NCBI RefSeq assembly: GCF_016086655.4
Contig: NC_052131.2
Location: forward strand, 7,051,940 to 7,115,939
From: Lepeophtheirus salmonis
Lineage: Eukaryota; Arthropoda; Copepoda; Siphonostomatoida; Caligidae
Reading direction: 5' to 3'
DNA: 64,000 nt
Shown piece after piece: positions 11,747 to 22,756 of the stretch. A program made the position numbers and the translations under genes. The notes beneath the pieces were generated by a model. It made no database searches. It saw nothing but the letters and a program-made list of their open reading frames with translations, and was not told the origin of the DNA. Position 1 is the stretch's first letter, and the number at the start of each line of letters is the position of its first letter.

Positions 11747-12437
11747 AACCTGAATTTCTAATACTTGCTTAGTGAATCAATAAATTATGTATTTGTTGAT
11801 TGTGTCCTGTACAAGATATTTTCTTATTTTGAGCTTATATTTAATGAATATAAAATACTCTTTCCTATAGAATATTATAATTAAAAGTACTCAGACTGGA
11901 GGGGGGTTATTTTGTTATGATATTTTTTCCATTTCTTTTATAATCATTAAAAAGTATTTTTCCCCACTTGGGTTCTAATGAAAAGTTACCCTAGGTACAT
12001 AATGACAGGTAGAATAAATATACTCATTAAAAAATATCATCCGTTGCCAATATAAGTTAAAATAATGAACTTTTTTAAAACGCCAAAAAAAGTGGAAAAA
12101 ATAACTTTTGATTTCAGTCACAACTATGCGTCGAGATTAAGAGTACAGTTAATAGCTGATCTTTAAAAAATAAAGAATTTAAATTACAAATACACACTTT
12201 ACGATACTTTATTTAACAGGAGGTTATTTGTAGTTAACCAACCATCTTTTTGGCCTTAAAGTAACATAATGTTCGGAGCTTAATCATAAAATTTCACCCT
12301 TTAAAAGAAGCTAGAAATATAGTTTATCTTTTACATACTTTTGTCAAAAAAGTTTTCTGATTTATCCTTTGGAGATACTGCTAATTACAATTAAATGTAG
12401 CAAAAATAATTTGTCATATTTAAAAATAATTATAGGA
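11747..12437. other. AT-rich spacer
   Basis: Nothing recognisable. There is a poly(A) run at about 11502-11519 just upstream and only short chance frames. Confidence 0.4.
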
Positions 12438-12439
12438 TA

Positions 12440-13496
12440 CAGAGTAGGGCAGCAAAACGTGGACTCGAGAGATGGATTTAGAAATACATCAATAAGTTTA
12501 TATTTCCACTAATAGGCAAAAAAAAATCATCATATTAACAGAACATGTAAACAAGGTTTTTACAAAAAAAGTTTCACTCAATATAGCCACCTCCATTATC
12601 AATCACAGCTTTACAAGTCGCCTGAAGGCAAGTTGTCCCATCCAGCTACTATGGAGGACTTCAGTGAGTCCATTTGGGTGTGAGGTCCTGTTTGTTTTAT
12701 TTCTCCCATGTACCTCATATAGAAAAGTCCAGTTGGATTAAATCTGGTGTGCAACAGGATTATGCCATGTTATCTGTGCATAACTTTTGGCACTTGGCAG
12801 ACGTGTGAGAGGGGGTGCAGTCCTAAGTTCAGACGTAGTTACCCTACGGTTAGTTGGTCTTCAGCTATGGCAAGACAGTGTAGCTAGCGCCTTGCCGATT
12901 TTCTGTCCAGCCTAGAAAAAGAACGGAGGTATCTTCTTTCTATCAGAGGCCACTACGCTGAGGACTATTTTTTGGGCCGCATATTTGGTGTGTTAAACTC
13001 CTAGGTTCTCTTCTTTTGTTTCTGCAATCTGGCGGTTGTGGAGTTGATCAAGAATGAAAATCTTATTTTCCGAGAAAATATTCACCCTTTTCCCTTGATC
13101 CATGTGAGGATTTTCTTGCTCCTCTTGAGCCTCCCAGATTTTATGCGCTCTGTCAAGAGGTGGTGTGGTATCCTTGTGAAAGAGATACATTCAAAGTTTT
13201 GCTTTATAGTCCTCCGAATGGTCCTAGAAGCCACAGTGAAGTTGTAGGCGAGGCGATTCATCAACTATATGGGGGTCCTTCTTTATATTATTTTTTAAAC
13301 TTATCCTGCTGAGGTCTTTTCCATTTTTTTCATCTTTGCCAACTTAAAAAAACAGGTTCCTAGAACAATAAATAATGTCCGTAATCTTCATCACATCAAC
13401 TCTATCGTCTAGGAGATCTTAAATGCTCTGTCTTTTTTCTTGTTGCTTGCTCATGATGTTCGGGCCATAATATTCGAAATAAAGAACCCTACACTG
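12440..13496 (-). mobile_element. Mariner-type element with clear ends
   Basis: The termini CAGAGTAGGG (12440-12449) and CCCTACACTG (13487-13496) are inverted repeats, 9 of 10 matching, and are flanked by TA dinucleotides as for Tc1/mariner. Length is 1057 bp. The reverse-strand transposase starts with ATG at 13452-13454. The type is the same as in the elements at 39.8, 42.2 and 57.7 kb. It is shorter than expected because the 5' leader between the terminus and ATG is only about 40 bp, and there are internal losses. Confidence 0.8.
12600..13454 (-). pseudogene. Broken mariner transposase
   Basis: The N-terminus reads MSKQQEKRQSI*DLLDDRVD, which matches the start of the copies at 42.2 and 39.8 kb (MSEQEAKRQRILDVLD). 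A basic linker follows. Around 13040 is ENKIFILDQLHN, the first catalytic-Asp block (family FTVDQ). Near 12925 is VVASDRKKIPPFFF, the conserved post-D1 segment. The second block survives as a frame-shifted DGAPSHT-like stretch near 12800. The third, normally 'PDLNPLDF', is a frame-shifted remnant near 12740. At least three frame changes and several stops are present. The element cannot make a working transposase. Confidence 0.7.
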
Positions 13497-13498
13497 TA

Positions 13499-15002
13499 TG
13501 AATGGTTTAAACTATGCTTAACATAGTAGTATGTAAAAATATAATTTTGCAATGTCTCTTTTCCCCCAATATCTATTCAAAAATACTTTTTTTTTGTTAA
13601 CACACTTCATATACATTTATTGCTAGAAACAAATTAAAATATACAGTTTACTCAATTACTTTTATAAATATCGGTATAAAGAAAAAGTGCAGAATATCAA
13701 GTGTGACTATACTTTTCATATATATTTTCCAAATGTTGTTTCCATTAATAAATTAGACAAATATCCCAAGCACTTTAAAAAACAGTGAGTTCATTTTTTT
13801 AACTTAATGTTGAAATCCATAAAAATAAAAATTAAGTTGATAAATATGATATACCGAATATAGAGTCAATATTATATCAAAAAAACTTTTTTTAAGTACT
13901 TTTGTAGTATAATACTTGGAAAACTGAATCTTATTGGATTGTGTAGTATATAGCCGAGACATGTAATGTTGAAGGCATATTTTCTTTATTAAATACAAGT
14001 TCATTTTTTTAAACTAATAATACATTTAATAATAATTTTTCTTAATAAAGTTTACTAAAAAAACACCAGCTCTACCATATTTATTATATTGTCCGTCTGA
14101 TCGACTAGTTATAGTTTATTTTAGTCTTAATATATGAAACTGTCAAACAAGAAATTTGAAAATTACCATTCATTAATTATTTCAAAGGAAAACAAAACAA
14201 AACACTAAAATGGGTGGGATGTTACATTTAAAACAATCGTATTTTGAAAGTTCTTTAGTTCCAATCGGAATTAAACTCTTTTATTTTTTACTATATTTTA
14301 ACCCTAAAAGTTTTTTTTTATACAGTTATGTATATAAATAGCTTTAATTATTTATATTTCAATGATTCTGATTGGTGGTTTTTAAATTAATATATGAAAA
14401 TAAATCTCATTTACCTACAAAATCGTGATTTTTAGTGATATTTTAATGCTTCGTGTCATTTCTGACTCTATACCGATTTGAGATAAGAAAACATTACGGC
14501 CATTCTAGTGTAAAAATGTATGCACTGATTAATCGGCAACTAATTAGCCAAGATCGGGCACTTTACTAATTAGGTATTTGGTAACCACAGTAGAGATACT
14601 ACTGGTTTAACTTTTTATATAAAGATAATTTGTTAACATTATATATCAACAAACATGAAAATAATTTTATTCAATTGAAATATAGGTTAATTAAAAGGTC
14701 AGTTCCGCATCCGTTTGTTTTTTTTGTTTTTTTTTGCGAAAAAAAGAAAAATCAAGTTAATGTTAAAATTAATATGTGCATGCTTCTTTTTCCAACACCT
14801 AGAATTAAGTAAAGGAGAGACTGTACAACGTCGGCAAGTGCTGCCGGTGAAATTTTACTACTTTATAAGTATTATTCCCACTTAATGGGCTTGTTTTAAC
14901 TGTATTTAGTATGTACTAGAAAATTTATAAATAACAGTAGTCAACAAATTATTGACCTTGGATTGATATGGTTTGTTTCTTACTATATTTTTTACCTCGA
15001 AA
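13499..15002. other. AT-rich spacer
   Basis: No element or gene could be supported. Short frames at 13804-14004 and 14630-14812 are extremely A/T-rich and look like chance. Confidence 0.4.
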
Positions 15003-15476
15003 AGCATAAAAATGATCTTTATAACCCAATTTTTAGGTATTTGTGGTATAGAGAGAGCAACATTAGCCTTGATATCCTAATAAGCAAGCAAATAAATCTT
15101 ATGCACGTTTGGTAATATTAATTTTGTTTAGGTGATCTTATAGTTGTAGGATTTTACTATATGGCAAACTATGATTTTTATGGTTGTGATCAAAAATGAG
15201 AAATTTATTAGACTTTAAAAGACAGAAGCCAATTTTTGTCTTATTTTTGTACTTACCATACATATTATCCGATTCAGAAACATATATAGAAATAATAAAA
15301 CTATTTTTTGATTCTGAAATCATATACTTACAAGTTATATTTCATGCTTTCTTATGTTATTTAGATATATCAAGGCAAAAAATTACACAATATCGTTAAG
15401 ATGTAGTAAACTTTTTTATAGGGCTAAAACAAGAAGCATTGGGTTATAAAGATCCTTTTTATGTTCTTTAAGATTA
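15003..15476. repeat. Diverged long inverted repeat (possible foldback MITE)
   Basis: The left arm near 15003-15032 (AAAATGATCTTTATAACCCA) pairs with the right arm near 15443-15475 (TGGGTTATAAAGATCCTTTT). Further inside, GCCTTGATATCC (about 15066-15077) matches the reverse complement of GATATATCAAGGC (about 15363-15375). The arms are therefore related over more than 70 bp with indels, around a centre of roughly 280 bp. No target duplication was found. Confidence 0.5.
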
Positions 15477-17269
15477 AAAACTGCCATTGAATTGGCAATT
15501 GGCCAAATTGCTTATTCTTGCTAATTCATATAAAATGTATATTCGAACTATATTAGAAAATATTCGATAAATATGAGGGTTAAAACAAACTTTGCTAATA
15601 AATGGTTTTTGACAATTGGTATCTTTCTATAATAATTTCCTTCAATATTTTGTTCTGTTCATTCTTAGGTAAATTATTTAAAGATACGTAAGCTATATTT
15701 TATTATGCAAAATCTACGAATTATTTTTTTTTAAAGAAATGATGTGGCAAAATTATTGTCGATGCAAAATATGATTTTAAAACTAATTACTAATGAAGTT
15801 AAGCAAAAATATTAAAAATTATTAGAGATAGAGATCATAAAGCTGCTTGGTCATCAAGAATAAATAAAAATAAAAGTATATATAACAAAAAATAAAGCCT
15901 TTGACGACATTTATTATCTTGAAACATTAGATAAGAATTACCCATAAATCAGAACTATATTGCAGACACATTTTAAAACCCAATATTTCCACAACAATAA
16001 GGATTAATTATTTTCATACTTTGGTATGGTAGAGTACTTTTAGAGAGCTATAGTAAAGCTTGATATTGGAAAAAAATGTGGACGGCAACTTAAGAATAAT
16101 TGTCTTATTACATAGAAACTTCAGGCGGGATAAAATAACAACAATGTGGAGTAATTGAAATACTTTTATTTTTACTTATAATTAATCTGTGCAAATAAAT
16201 AATCTAGAAAAACCCATTTCTAACATTGATTCAAGACAATTATAGAACATAGCACAATAAAAAAGTTTAAATTCATCAAAATTTAAGATGATTTTACTTT
16301 TTCATTAGTATCTTTCCTGAGAGTCGTTTTAAGTTTGAGTATTTGCAACAAAAGTTGTTTCTTGGAACAAGAATCCCAAACTACAATGAAAGAGTTTATT
16401 TTTAAACATGCTTACTATAATTGATAGATCTTTTGAGAGTGAGTATGTATTTATAAATTGACAAAACTAACAATCCGCGTTGCTTTGAAAATTAAAGGTT
16501 TTTTAATTCAAGTTTGATACTTTATGCAGTATTGCCATCTCCCCTTTTTTCTTTAAACTAAATTATTCTCCACTTTCTGTCGAAGCATCTAATCATTTCA
16601 AAAACAATAAATAAATAAAAATATGACACAGGATAACATACTTTAGTAAGAATAGGTAGTATTCTAACATTTATGATTAATGGTAGGGATATTTCGGATA
16701 TACCCGTACCCAAAAACTCTACTCCGGAAGATCAATGTACAAAATACCCGCTATTATCCATAAAAACTGTACTGGGCGGGTAATTCCCCGTCGATGAGTT
16801 AAATTAAAAAAAAAAGTATTCAGATCTTTATTTTTTGAGTTGTTCCGTTTTTACCCGGGCATTTGTCAAATCTGTATCCTAATTGACGAGTAATTTTAAG
16901 ACTTTCTCTTATTGTATGGATATTTATTTAACAAAAGGATGAGTCATCATTTGAGTGTATTGTACTTCTTTGCACGGTCATCACAAGAGAATTGCAAATA
17001 CGTGCATTTTTACAAATCAATGATGACATTATCATGCAATTTTTTAACAGTTATGATCTTTCAAAAAGTAAGTTGGTCAATGGCCCCTTGGATTTCTGTT
17101 CAGGGGCCCCATCACTGATTCGTAGAGTTGATATGTTTGTAATGAAGTATCCACTTTTAAAAATTGCTGCTGCGTCTACTCTTTTTTTTCTTCATTATTT
17201 AACAGGTCTTCGTCATATTAATTTCTCCCTCCGAAGTAAGCACTATTGCCTAGTTTTGGTGTAAATTAA
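15477..17269. other. AT-rich spacer; two overlapping short frames
   Basis: No assigned gene. A GC-richer patch at 16681-16870 contains the complementary words GGGATATTTCGGATATACCC and several ACCCG/CGGGT words, which suggests a decayed repeat. Frames at 16912-17118 and 16992-17264 overlap in different phases, so at most one could be real. Neither shows a known domain. Confidence 0.35.
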
Positions 17270-17321
17270 TTTAAAATGCATAATTTACAAATACATATAT
17301 GTGTAAATTATGCGTTTTAAA
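17270..17321. repeat. 20-bp hairpin, one mismatch
   Basis: The arms TTTAAAATGCATAATTTACA (17270-17289) and TGTAAATTATGCGTTTTAAA (17302-17321) are complementary except for one base, around a 12-base loop. This is a strong cruciform candidate in an AT-rich context. Confidence 0.7.
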
Positions 17322-17702
17322 TCAAAATAATAATAAATATCTATGAATTCAAATATAATTACAATATTTTCCCTGTATTAATTCGATTAAAATTGTAAAA
17401 GGCTCTCCTTGCTAAAGCAGTAATACATTTTCTTACCACAAAATCATATAAAAGCTAGATGAAATTAACGAGGGTATTAATTCAGTAATATTATATCTCT
17501 TGTTCCAGCCATCTCCTAGCCCTCTTTTTTTCATTACAAACATGTCAACTTTACTCATAAGTAACTAAGGTGCATTAATACATTATTCGGTATTTCTAAA
17601 CGTTCTTTTTTATTTAAATTATAGAAATAACCCACGGGCATTAAAATAGCCAGTTCAACATATAGTTCAATTATAATACCTCCAACTCATCCCTAGTCTA
17701 TA

Positions 17703-18442
17703 CAGCGTGCATGGACAAAATCTGCCGCATTTTAAAGACGACATTACTCCATCAGCTAATGTTTGATCCATTTGTTTTTGGTGTTCAAATTTTTATTGTT
17801 TACCACTTGTAGCGATAGCATCATTTTAAGTGCCAAAGAAAAGTCATTATGTTCAATGAGGTAGGTGCGCTACCATTCAGATTATGCTTAGTGATCACAT
17901 GAAATTAAGCAATGCTGACATCTCTGGCCTTCTGTCAACGCCAGTTGGAACGATCAGAAGTCTCAGGAAGCAGCTGGAGGAGTCATAGGACCCGATGGAT
18001 GTTCAGGATCAAATCCACAACTCCCACAACCATCGCTGGATTCTGTGAACAACAGAGACGTCCCCAGGGTCATGAATACCAAGTTTCCGGCCACTGTCGT
18101 GGTCTTTGGGGCCGTGTCAAGTCTGTTGTCAGCGAAAGGCTGTGGATGTGGCAGCAGGACTCGGTTCCGGCCAACAAAGCTAAGCGGACGCCAGAATGGC
18201 TGAAAAGCAATGCTTTTACTTTCGTACCGTTCTCCTCTTGGCCTCCCTCATCACCGGATTTTAACCCATTGGACTACTTAGTCTGGTCCTACGTGGAGAA
18301 TATGACCAAGCGCTCCTCCCATAAAACCAAGCAGTCTCTCATCAGCTGCATCAAGGAAAAATTCAGTGAGATAGAAGCAGCACAGATCCAAAATGTTCTC
18401 GGTTTCGTAGCCGCATTGAGCAGGTTTTGTCCACGCACCCTG
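17703..18442 (+). mobile_element. Internally deleted mariner element
   Basis: The left end CAGCGTGCATGGACAAAATC (from 17703) and the inverted right end GATTTTGTCC-like ...TTTTGTCCACGCACCCTG (to 18442) form inverted repeats over about 23 bp with two or three differences. Both sit beside TA. Total length is only 740 bp, against about 1.3 kb for an intact relative, so large internal losses are inferred. The transposase is on the plus strand. Confidence 0.8.
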
Positions 18443-18445
18443 TAA
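17912..18445 (+). pseudogene. Deleted mariner transposase, C-terminal half intact
   Basis: The frame from 17912 stays open for 177 codons, but only its second half is true coding. Near 18160, LWMWQQDSVPANKAKRTPEW is the second-Asp block (family V-WQQDSAP...). It is followed by FVPFSSWPPSSPDFNPLDYL near 18220, the third-acid block, which is well preserved. YVENMTKRSSHKTKQSLI and a closing FVAALSRF segment lead to the end. In another phase just upstream, LDSVNNRDVPRVMNTKFPAT is the segment after the first catalytic Asp. It lacks about 10 residues after DSVNNR and then jumps, missing the usual 40 residues before the WQQD block. Thus at least two internal deletions plus a frameshift have removed function. 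The catalytic tail is nevertheless the best preserved in the window. Confidence 0.75.
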
Positions 18446-18985
18446 AAAAATGATAGGTTAAACAAATAATGAGAAAATAACATACAAAAGTGATCAAAAA
18501 AGTGTCTTATAATCTTAAAAGAAATATAAGATACATCTTATGTTAGTTATATAATATTGTTAATGTAAATATACCAAGAACGTGTTTATCTTCATCCGCT
18601 CTTAAAAAATTTGATTACTCACCTGATAAACATATATACATAATACAATATATATGTATCCTTATATTTAGGGTAAGACATCACTAATTTTTTTTTTTTC
18701 ACATTAAATATACAATTGCATACATCATCAATGTGGTTATTGAGGAATCCTACAGTTGATCGTCTAGCCGGGGAGTAAAACAACACAAAAATGTCTCCAC
18801 GCCACAGACAAAACCCAGGCTGTGTATAGACGTATGGTTGGGTGAGACTGGAGCTCAAGAAATTCTTAGATTTTGAAGGCTATTACCTAGCCTTTAAATA
18901 GTACATTGTATGACCCTAATTAACACATCTTCGTATTATATCTGTAATGAGGGACTCGATGTTTAGAAAATATATGGGCATATTT
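18445..18985. other. AT-rich spacer
   Basis: Nothing recognisable. A 79-codon reverse frame at 18619-18858 has no known motif. Its GC-richer half (18740-18850) may be part of an old repeat. Confidence 0.4.
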
Positions 18986-19555
18986 CAGGGGCGTCCAGGA
19001 TTATATTTTTGGGGGCTTGGTTTTTGGAATTGTTTTGACAATAAAATCCAAAAGTTAATTTTTTTCGAGAAAAAATTTCTAAAATCCATAGTCATTCACA
19101 AAAATTAAAAATTGAATTTCAAATATTAAATTCATTGATTTTTTTTCTTCAAAATTCATAGCTACTCACTGAAAATTACATTTTTTGTGATAAAAAATCA
19201 AATATTAAATTTTTTTGTTGAAAAAATCCAAAATGAAATTTCAAATATTAAAAAAAAAAAAATGAAAATGCACAGTTCCTTACTAAATATTAGATTAATT
19301 GTGTTTTTTCTCGAAAATCCACAGTTATTCACAAAAAAATTAATTTTTTTTGGAAAAAATTCCATAAATTAAATTTCAAATATTAAATTGTTTTGAAAAA
19401 AAAAATCAAATATTAATTTTTTGCTCTCTGCTTAATTTTTCTGTATGACAAAAAAAAATCTAGAGGAGGCAAAGATTCCTTAATTTTTTTTTTTTTTTTT
19501 TTTTTTTTTAGGGGGGGGGGAAGTCCTTTCAGCACACCCCTTCCGGATGCCCCTG
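18986..19555. mobile_element. hAT-like MITE (CAGGGGCGTC family, copy 2, complete)
   Basis: It begins CAGGGGCGTCC and ends GGATGCCCCTG, an inverted match with one difference. The element is flanked by TATTT on both sides, a 5-bp direct repeat compatible with a short or eroded target duplication. The interior is unusual: about four imperfect copies of a word like AAAATCCATAGTCATTCAC (near 19081, 19151, 19264 and 19314), separated by A/T-rich filler, then a long T run and ten G. It codes for nothing. The same interior word and the same termini recur at 30.4-30.9 kb. Confidence 0.7.
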
Positions 19556-21560
19556 TATTTAACTAAAAGAAAATGTCGGCCTCAAATGGTGTTTATTTGA
19601 ACTAAAAAGAAGAATATATTAGGTATACATTGAGCAGTCAATAAAGTAAATATTGCCTTTTTTATTATTACATAAATTTTTTGGTGAGGAAAATTGTAAT
19701 TTTTCGAAAAATAGAATGACTATTTTTTAATAATTGTATCTTCATATAAAATGTATACAGTCAAATCTGTTCTAAGGGTCATCTGACTTAAGTGTGTCAC
19801 CACAATAAGTGGCCATATCCAGTTCCTCAACCGGATTTTAATAACAAAAAAAAAAAAAAAAACTCTTGTAAGTGTGTTTCTGGAATCCCCAGCCAGCAGC
19901 CACAAAAATTATTATCTAAGTCTATAGACGAACTCGTTTTGTATGCTCAATGTTTGAAACGAACATTGTTAAGTAAAAAAAGGAGTTATTATTCATCGTT
20001 TATTATTAAGAAGAGAACATCTACTTATTGAGTAACTACGTGTAAGTGTGCTTTTGAGAAACAGAGAGAAACATTAAGGATTTATGTGGAAGTTATCTTC
20101 TATATCGTTCAAGCTATGTTTGTATTTATAATGAGGCCTAAACAATTCAGGCAATGACGGGTACTTCAAGTAATATTTATATATTTCAATTAAATTGCAC
20201 AGATGTGTTTGTTAGATCCACACACATAAGACCATCAAATATTCAGCCTGCCTAAAAGAAGTCGGGACATCAGTATCACCTTAATTTATGGTATTTAAAT
20301 CTTTTGTATGTAATTTCTCCCTTATAATGATATACCACCATATATATTCTTTAAATATATCTTTGTTTTTTATGGTTATAAACAATTAAGCACAAATATG
20401 TGATTTGATATTAGACAAAAATTAGGAATTTGGTATTGCAGGATCAAAAATAAAAAAAAATATAGAAAAAAAAGAAAAGGTGATGTTGTTAAATTAATAT
20501 TATTGATTTGAATTAAATAGCAGGATTTTTATTTTTTTAAGTATTATAGATACATTTTTAAATACTATATCATAACAACTTTTCATTGGCTTGACTCATG
20601 ATAGGATTATTTTGGTTACAAACATTATACCCAAAAATAAATATTCCCTTTTAGTACCGTGTATTACGCGCATTTATTTTGATGTTTTTTTTTCATTTTT
20701 AATACTAAAATATCGTTTGTTAACACCGAGTATATAACATATTATTATCAAATATACTTTCATTATTCATTTATGCCAAATAAATGCCATAATATATAGT
20801 TATTTTTTTTTTTAAATCGGTTAAACTTATAACAATAGGAACTTTTAGTTATCATCACTTAATTTCTATGGTTGATTTTTTTTTATTTAAGCATATTTAT
20901 GTTTCCATATTCTAAAAGTTTTACAATTGTAATTTATTTTGAATATTTAATTCCTTTTTTTCGATAACCTTTCAAAACGTATATATTAATGAAAAATTGC
21001 TTCTAATTGTTTTTTGTTTCATTAATAAGCAAAATCAAACACAATTATAATTTTGCTCTCATATAATCTCTCTTGTCCATAAGCTTGAGCAGAAGCGATG
21101 GTTCTTTCTTTTACTGTACGTTCACAACTTTGTGTGTGGCATGGTATTTTGGGAATTTGAATGGGTGCAGAGACAAAACTAATCATTTGACTTTGAGGAA
21201 TGACTGCCACGATAAAAAGCTTAGTGTTGTTGTTCCCATCTTAGATATCAATAATTGAAGTTGTATCCCAGTAGAGTTTAGGCGAAAACTATGTGCTGAT
21301 ATATCTCACTTCCGTCTTTTATTAATCGTATTTTTGATATTCTGAATTTTCCATTTACTTGCGTAGAACTCGACGTTAAAGATTGTAGAACATGCTCAGA
21401 GTGAGCATGATACGTACCTTTCTCTATTAATTTCATGGAAATACTTATTACTTTTTTTAAAGTGAATCATTTTTTTTTCATGTTGCTAATTACTTGTATT
21501 TGTTGTTATGTATGTGATGGGCAGAGAAACTAAAATATTTGAATCTACTTTAATTTAGAA
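19556..21560. other. AT-rich spacer with homopolymers
   Basis: No gene could be supported. It contains an A run at about 19844-19861 and short chance frames. A perfect 8-bp hairpin CATGCTCA-GAG-TGAGCATG lies near 21391-21409. Confidence 0.4.
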
Positions 21561-21567
21561 CCACATC

Positions 21568-21775
21568 CTGTCTAAAAATTCACGATGAACTCGTCCATAA
21601 CACGCACTTTTTTTACTTTATTTCCAGTCAACCCATGCTTAGAATCTCCTCTAATATAGTCCAATGTTTCATCAATTCTGTGTTTGGATAAAAATGAAAA
21701 TATAGAACTAGCCGTTAATTTGGCATCTTTTCATTCGTGAGCAATATGAATCCTTGTGCGGATATTCGGATATAT
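21568..21775 (-). pseudogene. Unrecognised coding-like remnant
   Basis: Read on the reverse strand from about 21775, one frame gives a coding-like composition with a single stop: PNIRTRIHIAHE, stop, KDAKLTASSIFSF, then a KHRIDETLDYIRGDSKHGLT block and VKKVRVMDEFIVNF before a stop near 21600. The charged, low-bias composition contrasts with neighbouring chance frames rich in Phe, Tyr, Lys and Asn. I do not recognise the family. A transposon origin is likely, given the surroundings. Confidence 0.3.
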
Positions 21776-22756
21776 TTTGCCATTATTACCAGACATAATG
21801 AAATTTGTTATATTCAATAGGCCATTAAAAAATACCCTCATTTGGCATATTTGAATGCAAATTTATTTCTTGATTTTCATTAAGCTATTTAGAAATTTCT
21901 TTAACAGTTTTACTTTTTGATATTCTTCTTTAGTACTATGTAATAACTTTGTAATCAATTAAAACACTTGTAGCAATGGCAGCAGTAACGTGTATGAAAA
22001 TGCTATATCTAATGATGATTTATGTGAATAAACTATCAATAATTAAGATTGAAAAAATGACATGAATCATAAATATGTAGATCATTACAGGCCGAATTAA
22101 GAGTTACATATGATAATTTTTGTAATCCAACATTATAAATTGGTATAATAGGGTATAAATGAACAATAAAAGTATATTTGATATAAATATATTATGCACT
22201 TTGTATCAAAAAACGAAATTTGATAAGTAAAAAAGAAGAGAAACTTCAAGTAGATGCGCATATTACTTGGTACCAAAAGAGAATATGTGTGAAATAACAA
22301 GGATTGATAATGCAAAAGAATTAAAAGGAAAGGAAAAGAGATTTTTATTTTTCTAGCTTTTTTGTTCGATAAGAAGGAAAGGATATTTTTGAAAGCATAT
22401 ACTTTACCACTTTTTCCCATAAAAAATTTAAAAAACAGGAGATGTTATTATTGCTTAGAATCTCTAGTCCAATTTAAATTGATATTTAATAAATGTTAAT
22501 TCATTAGAGAAGCTGATAAAGTCTCTCAAAGTTGACAAATAATGAAATTGTATTATAGGAAAGAATATATATTTATGCTGGTAGGATTAGGCTCTTAACT
22601 AGCTTATCTGAACTGAAGTTCTTACTTCATAATATTTTTTCCGTTCTTTGACACCATCATTCTCTTGATTAGTTATATTGATATTATCACGAGTTTTCCA
22701 ATTGGTTTTTAATCTGTTAGCGTTATCTCTGAGATCCAACCTTCAGAACATGGAAA
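21776..22756. other. AT-rich spacer
   Basis: No support for a gene. The 95-codon reverse frame at 22133-22420 is a Phe/Leu/Ile/Tyr-rich translation of plain A/T sequence and looks like chance. Confidence 0.4.

Noticed and set aside
19485..19519. Poly(T)-poly(G) run as a possible telomeric or retro tail
   Set aside because: It lies inside the CAGGGGCGTC MITE and has no telomere-type repeat unit.
22133..22420. 95-codon reverse frame
   Set aside because: Almost entirely Phe, Leu, Ile, Tyr, Ser and Lys from A/T-rich DNA, with no motif; judged a chance frame.
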